This document shows, one piece after another, positions 1-12,592 of a stretch of 64,000 nucleotides of DNA (its first letter is position 1; each line of letters opens with the position of its first letter). Below the pieces are notes generated by a model, which saw only the letters and a list, made by a program, of their open reading frames with translations, had not been told where the DNA came from and searched no databases. The position numbers and the translations under genes were made by a program. The DNA comes from Lomentospora prolificans (Eukaryota > Ascomycota > Sordariomycetes > Microascales > Microascaceae): the NCBI GenBank assembly GCA_029532625.1, contig JARFXM010000009.1, forward strand, positions 5,507,501-5,571,500, in the 5' to 3' direction.

Positions 1-3000
1 GATATCATTGGTGCGCACGTGGTCCGGAAGTAGGCACTTGAAGAGCCGCCGACCCACGATGAGCGGAATGATTGTCAAGCTCACGCCTGTAACAGCGGCA
101 AACATCCAGATGAGGAAGATGAAGAGGAAAACGCGCACACGGAAGTGCGGAGGCAGATACACCAGCTGATACTGCTCGGTAAAGTACTGTTCTAGGTTAG
201 GGACGTTGCCGAGCGGGACCTGGGTAGTCTCGTGCACGTCAAGGAAGACCTTTCGCCCCTTGGGGATACGGACCTGGTCCGACGCCGGCGTGCGAACAAA
301 ACGTCCGTCCCGGCGAAGCTGGCCCTCACGCACGAGCTTCCTCTTGATCTTGGAGAGCGACCCCATCTTACGGGTGGCAGATGGGTTGGCATTGAAAAGG
401 TTAGACACAATGTCATTCCAAGTTCGCGGAGCCACATTGTTGTCGTCGTCGATGTGTAGGAATTGCTTTCGGTACCAGGGAAGCGCGTGATGTGGCGACC
501 CCGCTGGGAGAACAAGTTTGCCCTCTTCGTCGACCTGGCGCTGCCCGAACAAGAACCAGGTCAATCTCAACAGGCGAGCGCACTGTTTGAACCACCAGGT
601 GTACATGGCGTGAAGCGCGTCGCTGGGCCGCAGCACCCTCACAGCTAGCGGCATGAGGAAGTTGTAGAAGAGAAGGTCGACGGGAAACTCGAGTACCGGC
701 TCGTTGGAGGAGTAGTGGATCGGTAAGACGTCCGAGGCGAGGCCCAAGGTCCACACAACGCCGCCTAGACAAATGACGACGAGGCCGCCATAGACCAACG
801 CCGAGAACATAATCTTGCGAAGTTGAGTAAAAAAGTTCCTCTCGAGGACATCCCTAACGGGGTGGAACTCTGGGTCATCCGGGTCTCTAATAAAGTCTAG
901 GCGCGGTGTTAGTCGTAGGAAACGGAAGCGCAAGAGCCAGGATAGAACTTACACAAGACGCCCTTTCGCATGATCTTGCGGCACATAGATACAAAAAGCG
1001 CAAAGTGGAACATGTACCCAGTTCCCACGAACCAGTGGACAAAGATGGACGTCAGGGGATAGTTCACGCTAAAGTCGTATCGAGACTTGATAGTCGCGTG
1101 CTCAAAGAGAGGGAGAAGCGCCGCGTCCATGAGCAAACCGCAGTAGAGTGGGAAGACCAACATCTCGATACCGATGATAAGAATGACTTTTGTCACGCCA
1201 CTAGCTTGGTTGATGAGGTCGACGATGGAAGCCTCCCAATCCTGACCGAGCTGCCCAGAGGAGAAGGGCGCGCCGCGCGTAACGTACAGGGTCGCAAGGA
1301 AGGCGAAGCTCAAGTAACCCGCCAGAATGGCCCAGAACCTGTCCGATCCAGACCACGACGCAAGAGCCGGGTTGATTTCTAGTGGCGGGGCTGAGTTGAG
1401 GTCGATGATCCAGGAACCTGGCGTTAGAATCGAAGTCGCGGCCGAAATGGTCGTGTTCTTGGCGAGACCCGCAAAATTAACGGTATTGGTTAAAAACGTG
1501 TTTGCGACCTCCGAAACGGGAGACTCGATGGTGAAGCTAATCGTATTCCAGACAGCCATGATAGCGGCCGCCACATGTCCCTTCAGCTCAAGGAGTGCGC
1601 TATGGCTGACGGCGGAAAAGTTTTGAATTTCGGAGGCATGGAAGGGAAAGTCGTCGAAGAAGCCCGAGGACAAACGGGACGAGGCGTTGGCAGTCAGCTC
1701 CCAAGTGTATGTCATGCTAGAGCCAACGGATTCCATACGCGCTGCTTGACCCGTCATCCGTGATAAGACGGAAAGCGTAGACAATGTCGCCCAGGAGAGG
1801 GCACCAGCCACTACTGCAGTTAGGTCCTGAACGAACTTGGCGGCTGCGAAGAGCATGCGAACGAGGCGCATGGGATTGGCCGCTACACAGATCGCTGTCC
1901 GGCCAAGATTGTAGGGCAGGAATATGCAGACGAAGATGGCGATAAAGACGAGGCAAGCGCAGAAAACTGCGTTCTGGAAAAGTCCGCCAATGGGGCCCCT
2001 CATACCAATGAGCTCCATGATGCCTTCAAAATCTTCGATGTCGTCAAGCGCGTCTTGATCCAGCCCGGCCTGGCCTGCTGCATCACCGCCTTCACCTGCC
2101 TCAGCGGCGTTGCCGACAGCGACATCTTCGGCAGCCTCGTCATCATCGTTGAAATCATCATCTTCCGCTTCGGCAGCGCGAATCTCCTCCTCGGTTGGAG
2201 GTTCGATGCCGCCCCATAGAAAATCTGCTACACGAGCCAAGACCGGCTGCCGGGCTGCTACCTGAGGCCCGGGAGCCTCATCAGTGTCCCGTGTTGCGTC
2301 TTGGACGGGTTCTGCGTGACCCTCAGTGTCTACTACCTCTTGAGCGAGAATGTGCTCGGGGTCGTCATGAAGCCGGCCAAAAGTTTCCGACGGCGCTGAT
2401 CTGCGTGTGTCGTCCTCGTCAGAGGCCACGTCATGATCATGATCCGAGTCGCCAAAGGTCCCCGAAAACTCATCGCGGTTGGATGCGACCCGGATGTCGT
2501 TGGCTGTAAAGATGAAAGGTGACAAGCTTCGACCCTCGGAATGATCCTCGAGCGGCGAAGATGGCTCAGTCGGGATAGGCGAGAAGCTCCAGCTGTTGTT
2601 GGCTAGAGGGTTAATGTACTCTCGGGGTTGAGGTCCGTCTGATACGGCCCGGGGCCGAGAGTACGCGGTAAGCTCACCGCCGTTAATCGACGTGACAGTG
2701 TTCTCGGGGGGTTTTCCTCTTCGTGGTCCGAAGGTTCGTCGTTCCACATGGGCTGCTTGGACCTAGCTTTCGAAGATCTGGGCTCCTCTTCCGCGTCGCC
2801 CTGCTCCTCGTTTTTCTCCGACGGCCCAGATACACTCGGACCAAATACATCCTCAATTCCTGATCGTACTCCGTAGCTCTCTCTGGATAGGGCGCGATCA
2901 GCGTTGGTCTGGTTGCTGGAAGCAGCCACTGCCATAGAGGACGATCCGGACTCTTGGCTGGTCGCGGATGGCAAACCGTTGATGATCTCGGAGGCGTGGG

Positions 3001-4444
3001 AGCGCGAGCGGTTCCGTAAACTCTCCCTCCGGGGAAGCCTCATGTCGGCGTCGGGATCACTGTTGACCTCTCTGTATGCTCGAGTATACTGCTCAACAGC
3101 AGAGGGGCCGGCTTCTGGGATGTGCCGCTCGGTGGGGCCTTGGGAATGGAAGACGCTTGAAGAAGATGCACCACCTTCAAAAGGCAAACGCTCATCGCTG
3201 TGAGAAGCAGCTTCATTTGATGATCCCTGGTCGTCCGGCCGAGCGTCCACATGACGTGGGGCCCTGCGGCGGAAAGCAGCAACGGGGCGCTCGTTCTCAG
3301 GCCGAAGCGGTCGCATGGGGGGCTGTTCGTCGTCGTTCAATGGAATATCTGGGACCCGGGGTTCTTCGCGTGCTGGTTCTGGGGCTTGTTGGATAGCTTG
3401 TTCGGGTCTCTGGCGGATAAGCTCGGGAACTTGTTCGTCGAGTCGTGCCATCTCCTGCCCGGCAAAAGCAGCACGCATATTGATCTCCGGCTGCTGTTGG
3501 ACGACGTAGTCCCTGACGAGTATGATGAGAATGAAGCAGACGATGACGAGAACGGTGATGATCTGTCCCTCCAGAACCATGATGACGAAACGATTGATGG
3601 TGGGCTGGCGGGTAAGATTCCGTAAGAAGGAGACATTGCTGAGGAGAGAGCCAGGCGTTAGATCGCCGCTAGGAGTAACATCGTGCCCGGCTATCGTCGC
3701 TGCGTCTCGACGGGTGATGGAAGGAAACAGTGCCTTGAGAATGAAGAAGACGAACAATTTCCCCGGTTCGGTTGCGGCATCCGCCAACGTTTCGTTCGAT
3801 GAGGTGTTGAAAGCAAGGGGAACAATCGTGCTAGCGGCATCCTGAAGGCTTGCTGTGAGATTTTCTGCTATTGTCGAGGTGCTATTGATCGCTTCCAGGG
3901 CGTCGAGAGTGGCGTTACTAGCCGTGGAGGAACCGGCATTTTTTGCGAGGAGCAGACTGCCAAGCCCCTCATCGCTGAGCCAGAATAGCAATGACCACAT
4001 CCGTCGCATCAAGTAGGGAAGCCAGCAGAGCCACACGCAACCGACTAGGAGCGCTCTCAACCAGACAACAAGGTTGCTCAAAATATACTTGGTCATGTGA
4101 GTAACGAAGATGTGTACCGGGAGGGTTGTGGGCATCTTCGGCGAGTAGAGCTTGGTGAATCGGAAGGGCGTCTTGCAGAGCTCGCAGTGCTTCTTTTGCG
4201 AATGTGAGAGCCATTCCATCAAGCAGTCCTGATGGACATACTTGATGCTTCCGCTACATTTGCAGGGGTAGAAGAGCGGTTCATCGGGAGTAGACTCTCC
4301 ACGGCATATTCGGCAAGTATCCGGGTCAACGTTTTGAGGTATGCCAGCGAAGTCGCTGGCCCGGCGAGAGGGTCTGGAGGGGGAATGGCGACGGCGAGCA
4401 TAGGGGGAAGGGCCTCCCCCAAAGTCAAAGTCCATATCTGCCAT
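1..4444 (-). CDS. SSM4: Doa10/Ssm4 (MARCH6-type) ER ubiquitin ligase, 3' end outside window
   Basis: Membrane-embedded RING-CH E3 ubiquitin ligase of the ER and inner nuclear envelope that acts in ER-associated degradation. The visible CDS is complement(<1..896, 953..2618, 2678..4444), about 1,443 codons. A C4HC3 RING-CH finger lies at residues 44-90 (C44, C47, C61, C63, H71, C74, C87, C90), followed by hydrophobic segments from about residue 105, a long Ser/Glu/Pro-rich loop, then many more membrane segments. Two introns are clear. The one at 2619-2677 (59 nt, branch CTCAAC) shifts the frame and joins ...RRLTA to YINPL. The one at 897-952 (56 nt, branch GACTAAC) leads into the family hallmark FIRDPDDPEFHPVRDVLER. 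The start at 4444 gives a short disordered lead before the finger, as usual in fungi. The C-terminus lies beyond base 1. The identity is certain; exact splice sites are inferred. Confidence 0.95.
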
Positions 4445-5256
4445 CTCGAGAGTGGAAGACGGGAGGTGGCCTAGGGGGCGTGATACTAGGTCGCCCGATG
4501 GGGGCGGTAGTTTCTAACGTGAGGGCTTGAGAGCCGTCGATGGGGGAATCGTATCGACCATACCCGAGTGGGCGGATTGATCGACGGGTCGAGAAAGGGA
4601 AGATCGTTGGGATACGTTGAGGGTTCGTGGTTAGAATGGATCGTGATGTGCCTATCTCAGAACTCTAGAAGTCAACGTTTTGCGCCACTGCGAACGGGCA
4701 ATTCGGAGGCGACAGGGGATTGAGCTGGACATGGGCTAACGCATCTAGCTGGCGGGCGAACGAACCTACCTCTAGTGGCAATACGCCATGCTGACAGTCG
4801 ATACTCGAGTCGGCGCTCTGGTGCAAAGCAGCACGTGCTCGGCAAGTTGCTGGAACAAAATTGCTGAAAGTGAAGAATCAAGACATCAGCCCTGTGGGGG
4901 AAGATTGCTTAACCAACAAACCGAGAAATCGGGGGGTTTCGTCCCGACGGATTTAACGCTGGAAATGGATAACGGATTTTACTTTGGTGAGACGGAACTA
5001 TTCCATTTCAGCTTTGACAAATCCTGTTCCAGATACGAATCCAGCATGCCTTTGCGTGCGTATCCTCCACCTTGAAAAGACACTGGAACGGTGGGGCTTA
5101 GTCAACATGCACAGTCGTGAATCTGATTGATTTGAATGCCTGGGGACATCAACTCTCCTCGCCTTCGGTCACCTAGGTCGCAGCTAATCAAATCCGTACT
5201 CTTAAAAGGCCGGACTCCACGATCTTGCTGTCTTTTCCACTGCCAATTACATCACT
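4445..5256. other. Intergenic, promoter side of the Doa10 gene
   Basis: This 0.8 kb interval upstream of the Doa10 start shows no credible reading frame. It should hold the promoter and 5' UTR of that gene. No specific site could be supported. Confidence 0.5.
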
Positions 5257-6600
5257 ATGACAGGCAAGTGCAGTGTTATCAAACATCACAAAATGGGACA
5301 TCGCAGCTGGATGCCTCTGCCTGCTGAAGTTCAACCGATCATTTTAGAGGCAATTACAACACCCCAGCCTGGCGGTATTCTGGTCGTGCATCCCCAGCAT
5401 CTGTTTGCAGAGAATGGCCGAGTTTTATTGAGGCGAGCAAACTTCCGTAAGCTGAAGCTGCAAGTGTCTGTCATGGATGATTTTGAACGTAGCGTCACTC
5501 TGCGGGAGCAGCTCGTCCACCATATTCAGCTCGATACCAGGCTGCCGAAATACACGCCGATCTTGTAAAACAGAGGAGTCGGTGTCCCGGAAATCATGGA
5601 ATAGCTCTATTGTTAGCAATGGAGTCTGGAAACTATTCCACGTTCCAAGTACATGGAAACCGTGAAGGGCTTGACGTAAGAGCTCAACGCGCCTTTCCCT
5701 AGCGACTCGGCCTACTGGTTCAAGGCGTATCCTTTCGCTCTGGGTGGCAATTGATGATCCAGAGCCTGGCTGGATTAATGGCCAGCAGGTTTACTCCTCA
5801 AGCAGCTTTATTGCGGCTCTTCAGCACGATCGGCCTGCAGTCCAGTAGAGAACATCCTTAAGTTGAAGCAGTCTCATGCTTCACCATATGCTACGACTCC
5901 GTCATTGGCTTCCGTCTTGAATACTTCGGCTTATATTATACGAAGCTTTGTCGTTTGGATACGTGATCTATGAGCCATGGCGGGCATGGACACGCGGGTT
6001 GAGAATGATATACGACAAATGTATCTGTCGATGCCATGGCCTCTATTCCCATGACCTGTATTAATTCAAAACATTGAAATTCGCGTTAGGTCAGTTTGTT
6101 GAACTGCGCAACGCCAAGTTACCCTTGCTTCAAATCTCTAGGCTGCAATTGTCTGAGCTGGAGCAAATAGACGCCACCCACATCGTAGATTCCAGGACTG
6201 GTTCTGCTTTTGCCCCCCGAAGTTTCAGCCTCGAAGAGCTCTCCATCCCCTACATACCCCCAAGGACTCCTCTTAGGCATATATGCCAATCTGGACTTGG
6301 CAGCGCCTGCGGTCCCTACCGCTAACACCATAGCTCCCAAGACGTACCGCAAACCGCCACGAGAGCTCTGCAATGCTGGCTATACGGAGCGGGAGTCGTC
6401 GCGCGACGGTGCCTAGACTGCATGCCCTGCACATTCGGAATGGCCCCAAGGGGAATGCCTGTAAATTCAGATACCGCACGGGAAGAGAATGTGCCTCTAT
6501 CATTTGGTGCGACACATGGGGTTTAAGAGTTAAGCCCTGGTTTGATAGAGGGGTGCTAGAAAGTTCTGGTTCTGGCTGACCCAGGACGATTAGCTGGCAA
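5257..6600 (+). pseudogene. Decayed F-box-like fungal protein gene
   Basis: The first frame (5257-5568) encodes 103 residues with an F-box-like start (LPAEVQPIILEAI near residue 26) followed by RRANFRKLKLQ and REQLVHHI. This matches a large fungal family of F-box-like proteins as I remember it. The frame breaks near 5560. The expected continuation (RSCKTEESVSRKSWNSS, then NGVWKLF and PSTWKP) lies in another frame and ends in TGA. Further family-like segments follow in changing frames: DPEPGWINGQQV (about 5755), VIYEPWRAW (about 5965), FSLEELSIPYIPP (about 6225), and NGPKGNACKFRYRTGREC with SIIWCDTW (about 6440-6520). Many stops are TGA or TAG where CGA, CAG or TGG would restore an amino acid, which fits C-to-T (RIP-type) decay plus at least two frameshifts. 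Pseudogene status is well supported; the family name is from memory. Confidence 0.7.
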
Positions 6601-8471
6601 CTTCTCGCAGTGTTCTGGGCTTAGCCGTGGATCTTGTACGAGAACTTCGGCGAGGCTAAGACCAACTATCTGGTTACTGTGGTTTATGATTCCGACAATA
6701 TGTACAATACCGTTGGATGAATCGAGAATCCAATATCTGGCTCAATTCTAGCCGAGCCACCTGGAGAAGACGCCAGAGGTGGACGAGAAGATAGTGGAAT
6801 CCTGAGTAAGACGTGGGGAACGATAAGTGAACGAGAGAGGCGGAAATAGAGAACGATAGGGACGGAATTTAGCGACGGGACGCGGGCTTAGATAGGAACG
6901 TGTGTGGCAAGCTTATCTCATGCGTCAATTTGGGTGAAAGCAAGGGGTGCTGGCTGAGGGGGGTGTGAGCAGGAGACACATCAATTACTATTCCATCTCT
7001 CAAGCCTTCAAGACAGAATTTCTGTTCAGAAGAGCTCTTCCATATCACAGACATCATGATGGATGCCTCAAGTTGTGTGGCGTGGCGCGGCGCGGCAGCA
7101 ACGTGCAGGTTGTGCCTGTTGCATCGCAGAATTTCAGCTGGCGCGGGTATTGATGACGTTTGCTGAAGCTCCGTTCCCCAGTCGATCAGGGTGTACACTC
7201 CACTACCGTATTGATCCATCAATTTGTCTAGTTATGCTTCTACTGGTTGGCAGTACCTTGGTATACTGAGATTTGTTCATGGATGTTGGCCAAAGCCTTG
7301 TTTGCGCCGTCGATGTGGCTTTCCACCCACGTGAGACGTATGGTCCAATTTTGCCGTCGTAGTTTCTTGCGACCCGGTGTGGAAATCTCAAAATCTGAGA
7401 CGAAACAAATGGTTCCCGGGGTTGGGAGGTTTTGAAGTGTGCACCGTCAGTGTCAGGGAGGGATTTTGGCCTGCAACTTCAAGTGCTCAAAACTAGCCCA
7501 GGGGGCTCGAGGTCCAGTCTGAGCACCGACTGAGGTACTTCTGACGACTGAGCGCAGCACACGGCACTCCCACCGCATCTGTAAGGTACATTATTACAAT
7601 GGATGCCAGCGACGACTGGATGGTTGAACCCTGAGACATGGACGGCAGGCATGTGCAGAATAGCTCTCGAACCTTGGTACCACTGGGTGAGACGGTTGCT
7701 GACTGGATATTCTCCCCCCTCTTCTTGTGAGCTTTACGAGATCAGGGCTGGCGTGGCCAATAGATCATTCGACCTGGGATTTTGTTTTGCACAACCTGTT
7801 CACTTCATGCATGATAATCGGTAGCTTGGTGGCTGGTGTTGATCGATGTGTTTTGGAGATAGCTCGAGGCCGTCCGATCTTCTATCCCCCATGTGGTAGC
7901 CAGCAGGTGATGTACATCCCTCGCCAGGCTGCGGCACCTGCAAAATTCCAGGTAGCGAGGTTCGGCAACGCTCCGTGAGGTACATCTGCGACCAGAGGTA
8001 CCCACTTATCTGGTGCTGTTCGCTGGTTTCTTCGCCGACCCGGGGTTGGTACCTCTGTCCCATTGCCGTCACATTTTTGAAAATCAAGGAAGGTCGCAGA
8101 AGCCTGGACCTTCTTCCTGAACCTGTCCTTTACTTGCGTGCCTGCTACTGCTACCGTAGTTTTCTTCAAACTTCTTTTTGGTCTCCTGCACCAAACATCG
8201 CCAGCATCTCGACGAGTGCTCTAAAAGTCTCGACTTCCCCGATCTGGTACGTCGAGGATAATCCACCTAATAAACGTCGACCCCACGCAACGGACCGAGT
8301 TTTTGGCCGGGTGCCATCCGTCAGGTCCCCCCAACCACGTCTTTCAACCCCTTCTCCCTGGATACTAGACCTTTCGTCTCCGCGTTTTTGATAGGCAACC
8401 ACCTCGCGCTTGCCTCACACTCTAATTGACTGCCATTTGGCAGCTTAGCATATCTCTACACCGCAACTAAA
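6601..8471. other. Intergenic 1.9 kb, no gene recognised
   Basis: Only short, non-conserved frames are present on either strand. The last few hundred bases (about 8150-8471) are C/T-rich and probably form the promoter and 5' UTR of the gene starting at 8472. Confidence 0.5.
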
Positions 8472-11321
8472 ATGGCCGTGAATACTCTCGGCAAGGCTCC
8501 CTCGCCCCCTTCGGAGGAGCTCAACGGGCTTGCGAAGAAGAATTCGCGTCTGAGCAACGGCACGGCCACGGTCGGTACAAGAAGGAAGATATCTTCCCGC
8601 CCAACCTCGAGCTGGCGCGCCTGGTTATTTAATACCGTTGCGAGGTAGGTCACGTATAAAAATACTTCCATTGCCCTCTGGAGCGATGCTGACTCTTCTT
8701 GGCACAGACTCTTCACTTGGTATGCTATCATCACCGTCCTATTCAGGTGTCCCGCGACGTTGGAAGAGTGCGACAAAGCATCACCGGCAATCTGCAATGC
8801 CTATTTCCGAACCAAAGCAGCGGTTTTGCCACATGTTGAGCCTTACTACGACGAGTACGCAGCTCCTTACGTGGACATCGTCCACCCCTACGTCCAAGCT
8901 GTTTCCAACAATGTTATAACCCCAACACGAGCTGTGATCGAGCGCTACGGAGCGCCCAAGGCTCAACAAGCGAAGGAATATCTGGGGGCTCACTGGGCCA
9001 CTACCGCCCAACCCCAGGTGGACAAGGTCCGCGAGTTAGCCAACGAACAGTACCAGCGCAACCTTGCCCCTCACGTGGACCAAGCTTCGCAGATTCTCTC
9101 ACCGTACTATGACGCTGCCCGAACAAGCGCCGCGCGTACCTACGACGAATTCCTCCTTCCCGGCTACGAATTTGTTAAGCCATACGCCCTTGTCGCCTAC
9201 GACACTCTGCGCACCGTCACGACCGAAACTGTTGTACCTTCAACCGTCTGGGCCTTTAACAAGACCTACACATTTCTTGACGGAAATGTTTGGCCTCACG
9301 TCAAGGGTATCTACGTCGAGAATGTCGAGCCGCAGCTTGTGCGAATTGGACAGCGTCTTGGACGCTATAGGGACGCACCGACCACCGGCATTCCCAAGAA
9401 GAGTGTTCCTCCTAGGTACGCACATGCCCCGTTCAAGTCTGTAGTTTTGGATGCGTCGTTTGCTAACACGTCGACTAGCCACGACACCAAATCTTCCTCT
9501 TTCGTCGTGAAGCCTTCCGAATCCGCCCCGCCCAGAGCCTCTTCCTCTGTTGCGTCCGTTCAGACTACGTCGATTTCGACCGTCCCCTCCGCCGAATCCA
9601 GCGCTGAAGCCAAGTCTGAGGCCAGTGCCGAAGCCCCGCCTGCGGGCAACAATGAGGTTGGAGTCAAGCCTAAGAGCGATAAACCCGATATGGATGAAGT
9701 ACGTCGGATCGCCGCCGAAACCGTCGCCGAAGACCTACACCAGTGGCAGACCAAATTTGCCAATGCGGCTGACGAGGGGGCTATCGAGATCGAGGATAAG
9801 GTCGACCAGATCTCCAGTGAGATGATTGAGTCTCACGTCAAGGGGCAAGGTCTGAAGCTCGTTGCCGAGCTAAAGGAGGCGGCTGCCGAAGAGATTGCGA
9901 AGCTTCATAAGAACATTGTGTCCCTCGTTCAGTCGTCCTCAAGGGTCACGCGCGATGAGACAGAGGAATCTGCTGTCAGGGCCGTCCGTCAGGCGGGCCT
10001 TGTAGTCAAGGAGAAAGCGCAGAAGATTCGTAGCTGGAGGGAAAACTTCGAAGCACAATTGCATCAGGCCGTGACCGCCGCCGCGCAGGAGCATTTCAAC
10101 ATCTTGGGCAATATGAGGGACTTGGCTCTCCAAAAGATTGGCATGAAATGGGCCTGGATGGAGGGCGTTACGTACAAGGACTGGGCCAAGTATCACGAGA
10201 TGAAGAAACGATTCGACCAGTGGACAGACGAACTCCAGCAGCTTATTGTCACCCATCCGAGCCTTGAAGCCGCGATGAACGCCGCGGCCGATGTCGAAGA
10301 CGACGGTATGGAGGAGGCGCAGGGCGCAGCCCTGGAGCTGGCTCGCCTTAAGCAGGTTGCTCTGTGGAAGATTGAGGCTGGTGACGCGACAGACAACTTT
10401 GATAGCGATGCTATGAGGCTTGCCGCCGAAGCCGCGATCGCCAACACAGAGGATGAAGCCGAACCGATTGAAATGTCCTCGACAGAGCAACAGGGCGCCG
10501 ATCCCAACGTTGGCACTGCGCCCGAGGACGCACCGGAGCCCGTTCCTGAGGCTGATGTCGAAGATGAGGAAAAGGAGGCCGCCAAGGTTGCCTCTGAGCC
10601 ACAAGCTGCCGAACAGGAGGCCGCGGATCCCATGCCCATCGAAGAGAACTTCGATTCGAACCAGCAGAGCGAGCCTGAACTTCCGCCTATCGAGCAGGCA
10701 GTCGACGCTGGTTCCCCCGAGTCTCCGAGTTCCGCCGCGCCCATCGTCGTAGAAGCGATGCCTGTCCTGGAACCCGAAATTGAATCTGAGGGCACTCCCG
10801 AGCCTGTCGCCCCTGAGCCCGTCGAGGATGAACTCGCGGCAGAGCCTGTAGCGGCTGATCCGGCCGCCGTCGAGCAAGATGTCAAGGACTCTCCTACTAT
10901 TGAGGACGCACACGCTGCGCCCGAGAAGGAAGAGGAAGGCCCCCATAGCATCGTCCCTGCTGCCACTAAGAAAGTTCTCCCAGTTCAGCCCGCCGTTTCT
11001 GCTGTCCCAGACCCTGTAGAAGCCAACGATCCCACCCTCGAGCAGGTCGTAGAAGAGAGGGAGAGTGAGGATGGCGAGCAGGGTGGTATCTTGTCCAAGG
11101 TCTCCATGGCGGCTGAGTCAGCTGGCTCGAAGCTCAGCGAAGCCCTCGCAGGCGCACATAGCGGTGTTGCAGCTGGCTTGGAAGACCAGGAGGGGAAAGC
11201 ACCAGTGGCGGTTGACACAGTCGAGGAGCCCGAGCGCGAGCAGACAGAGGCAAAGACCACCGACACCCTCCTCTGGTCCGACAAATTTAAAGCGACGCAG
11301 GAGACGAGGGATGAGCTGTAA
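8472..11321 (+). CDS. Conserved fungal acidic protein with N-terminal membrane anchor (annotated 'hoxa13-like' in some fungi)
   Basis: Modelled as join(8472..8644, 8708..9415, 9479..11321), 907 residues. The 63-nt intron at 8645-8707 joins VAR to LFTWYAIITVLFRCPATLEE, placing a hydrophobic anchor at about residues 58-76. The 63-nt intron at 9416-9478 (branch TGCTAACAC) is in phase and could be read through. After the anchor come repeated P-Y-D/V motifs (VEPYYDEYAAPYVD, VHPYVQ, SPYYDAART), then a helical, charged middle with long predicted coiled coils (about residues 300-520) and a Glu/Pro/Ala-rich low-complexity tail. Databases often label this family 'transcription factor hoxa13', but I see no homeodomain, so that name is misleading. 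The topology suggests an organelle or ER-anchored structural protein. Function is unknown. Confidence 0.88.
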
Positions 11322-12592
11322 TGACATGAAAAGCGTGTGCTTCATTGAAAAAAAGAAAAAAAGAAAAAACCTCAAAAAAGTGTGTCTCTTTTCGCTTCTG
11401 CTTCGTTTCCGGACAGTTGCGTACGTCAAGCTCCACCCGACGCCCGCTGCGCCACTTACTGACCCGGACTTGGGCGGGAGACCTTACGAATCTCGGTCTC
11501 CTCGGGTTGCTCTTGAGGGGTGGACGAGCTACGGTTCTTTCGGGACGGATGAGAAACGGAAGAGGAACAGTGTGCCTGGAGGCTTGCAGTTGGCAGACTG
11601 TTGCTATCTTCTACTCCTGGCTTCGGGCGGCATTGGCGTACGGAGTCGACATGGGTTTAGTGATATTTTCTATTCATAAATAAGGAGCATCAGCCCACGC
11701 CAAACGGTGTCACGCCGCAGCGTGGGACAGAACCAGCAGGTTTCATGGAAGCCTCTGGGCGCGAATACCCGAGAGCATATATGCAAGGAATCTTACGCCG
11801 GAGTGGTGTGTGTTTCTGGGACGTTGTATGTATACATGACTATGAGCGTGGATTATATGGATTATTTTAGCAAGACTCTCCATAGGTGAATCGATTCTCT
11901 TTGTCCCAACGTTCCATTTCTCTGATTTGACTGCTTATTCTGCTTGTGGAATCCCCTGGTCTGTTGACAAGACGATGTGTGGATGTGTGGTGGGAGATAG
12001 AAGTGTGATGTGCACAGAGGTAAACCGTAATCGCCCAAGGCGGAATCCGTCGAGTCTCATTTCGCGCTTGATTGCGTACGGTGGTCCGTTTCGCGCAGCC
12101 GTTACGGCTAGTGGAGGACAATCAAAGGCAATAAAATTAGCTCTCTTTCTAGGCACCCGCCAAAACGGCTTCTCTGGTTGGCTACTTTCGTCGCAACCCC
12201 GAAAACGACTAGGCTACGAAATAACCGCCAATCGGCGAACGGTGATGCACTCGGAGGGTTCTCTCTCGTCTTCAACCGTCCAGGCAACAGCATTTCGGCT
12301 CCTTCCAATATTACTACCTTGGTCGCAACATCGAGGAACGGTTGATGAGAAACACCAAAACACTGGCTGATGAGGAACTCGCACATTCAAGAATCAACAA
12401 CGCATCGCGAAATTCAAGTACACTGGCTTTGAAAAACATATTTCGATGAATTAGATGTCTACAGGAGCTCAGGACCGCTTTCACAACTCGCAAACTCACG
12501 TCCCCCGCCTTCAGCAGCCGGGTCCGCTCACAGAACCTTACGGCCGGCATCGCAAACCCGCCCAGTACACATTTGAGTGAGCGCCGCCCACG
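11322..12592. other. Intergenic 1.3 kb
   Basis: It holds the 3' UTR of the upstream gene (A-rich run at 11346-11381) and the promoter of the HeLo-like/pseudokinase/protease gene. No conserved frame was seen on either strand. Confidence 0.5.

Noticed and set aside
7975..8391. Plus-strand frame of 138 codons before the 8472 gene
   Set aside because: No motif; the region is C/T-rich like a fungal 5' leader.
9416..9478. 63-nt segment of the 8472-11321 gene read as coding
   Set aside because: It is in frame and stop-free, but GTACGC, TGCTAACAC and CGACTAG mark it as an intron; retention cannot be excluded.
9939..10966. Antisense frames of 335 and 257 codons over the acidic fungal protein gene
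   Set aside because: Composition (Ser/Ala- or Leu/Arg-rich) is the mirror of the strongly biased sense codons, and the sense frame is a conserved family.
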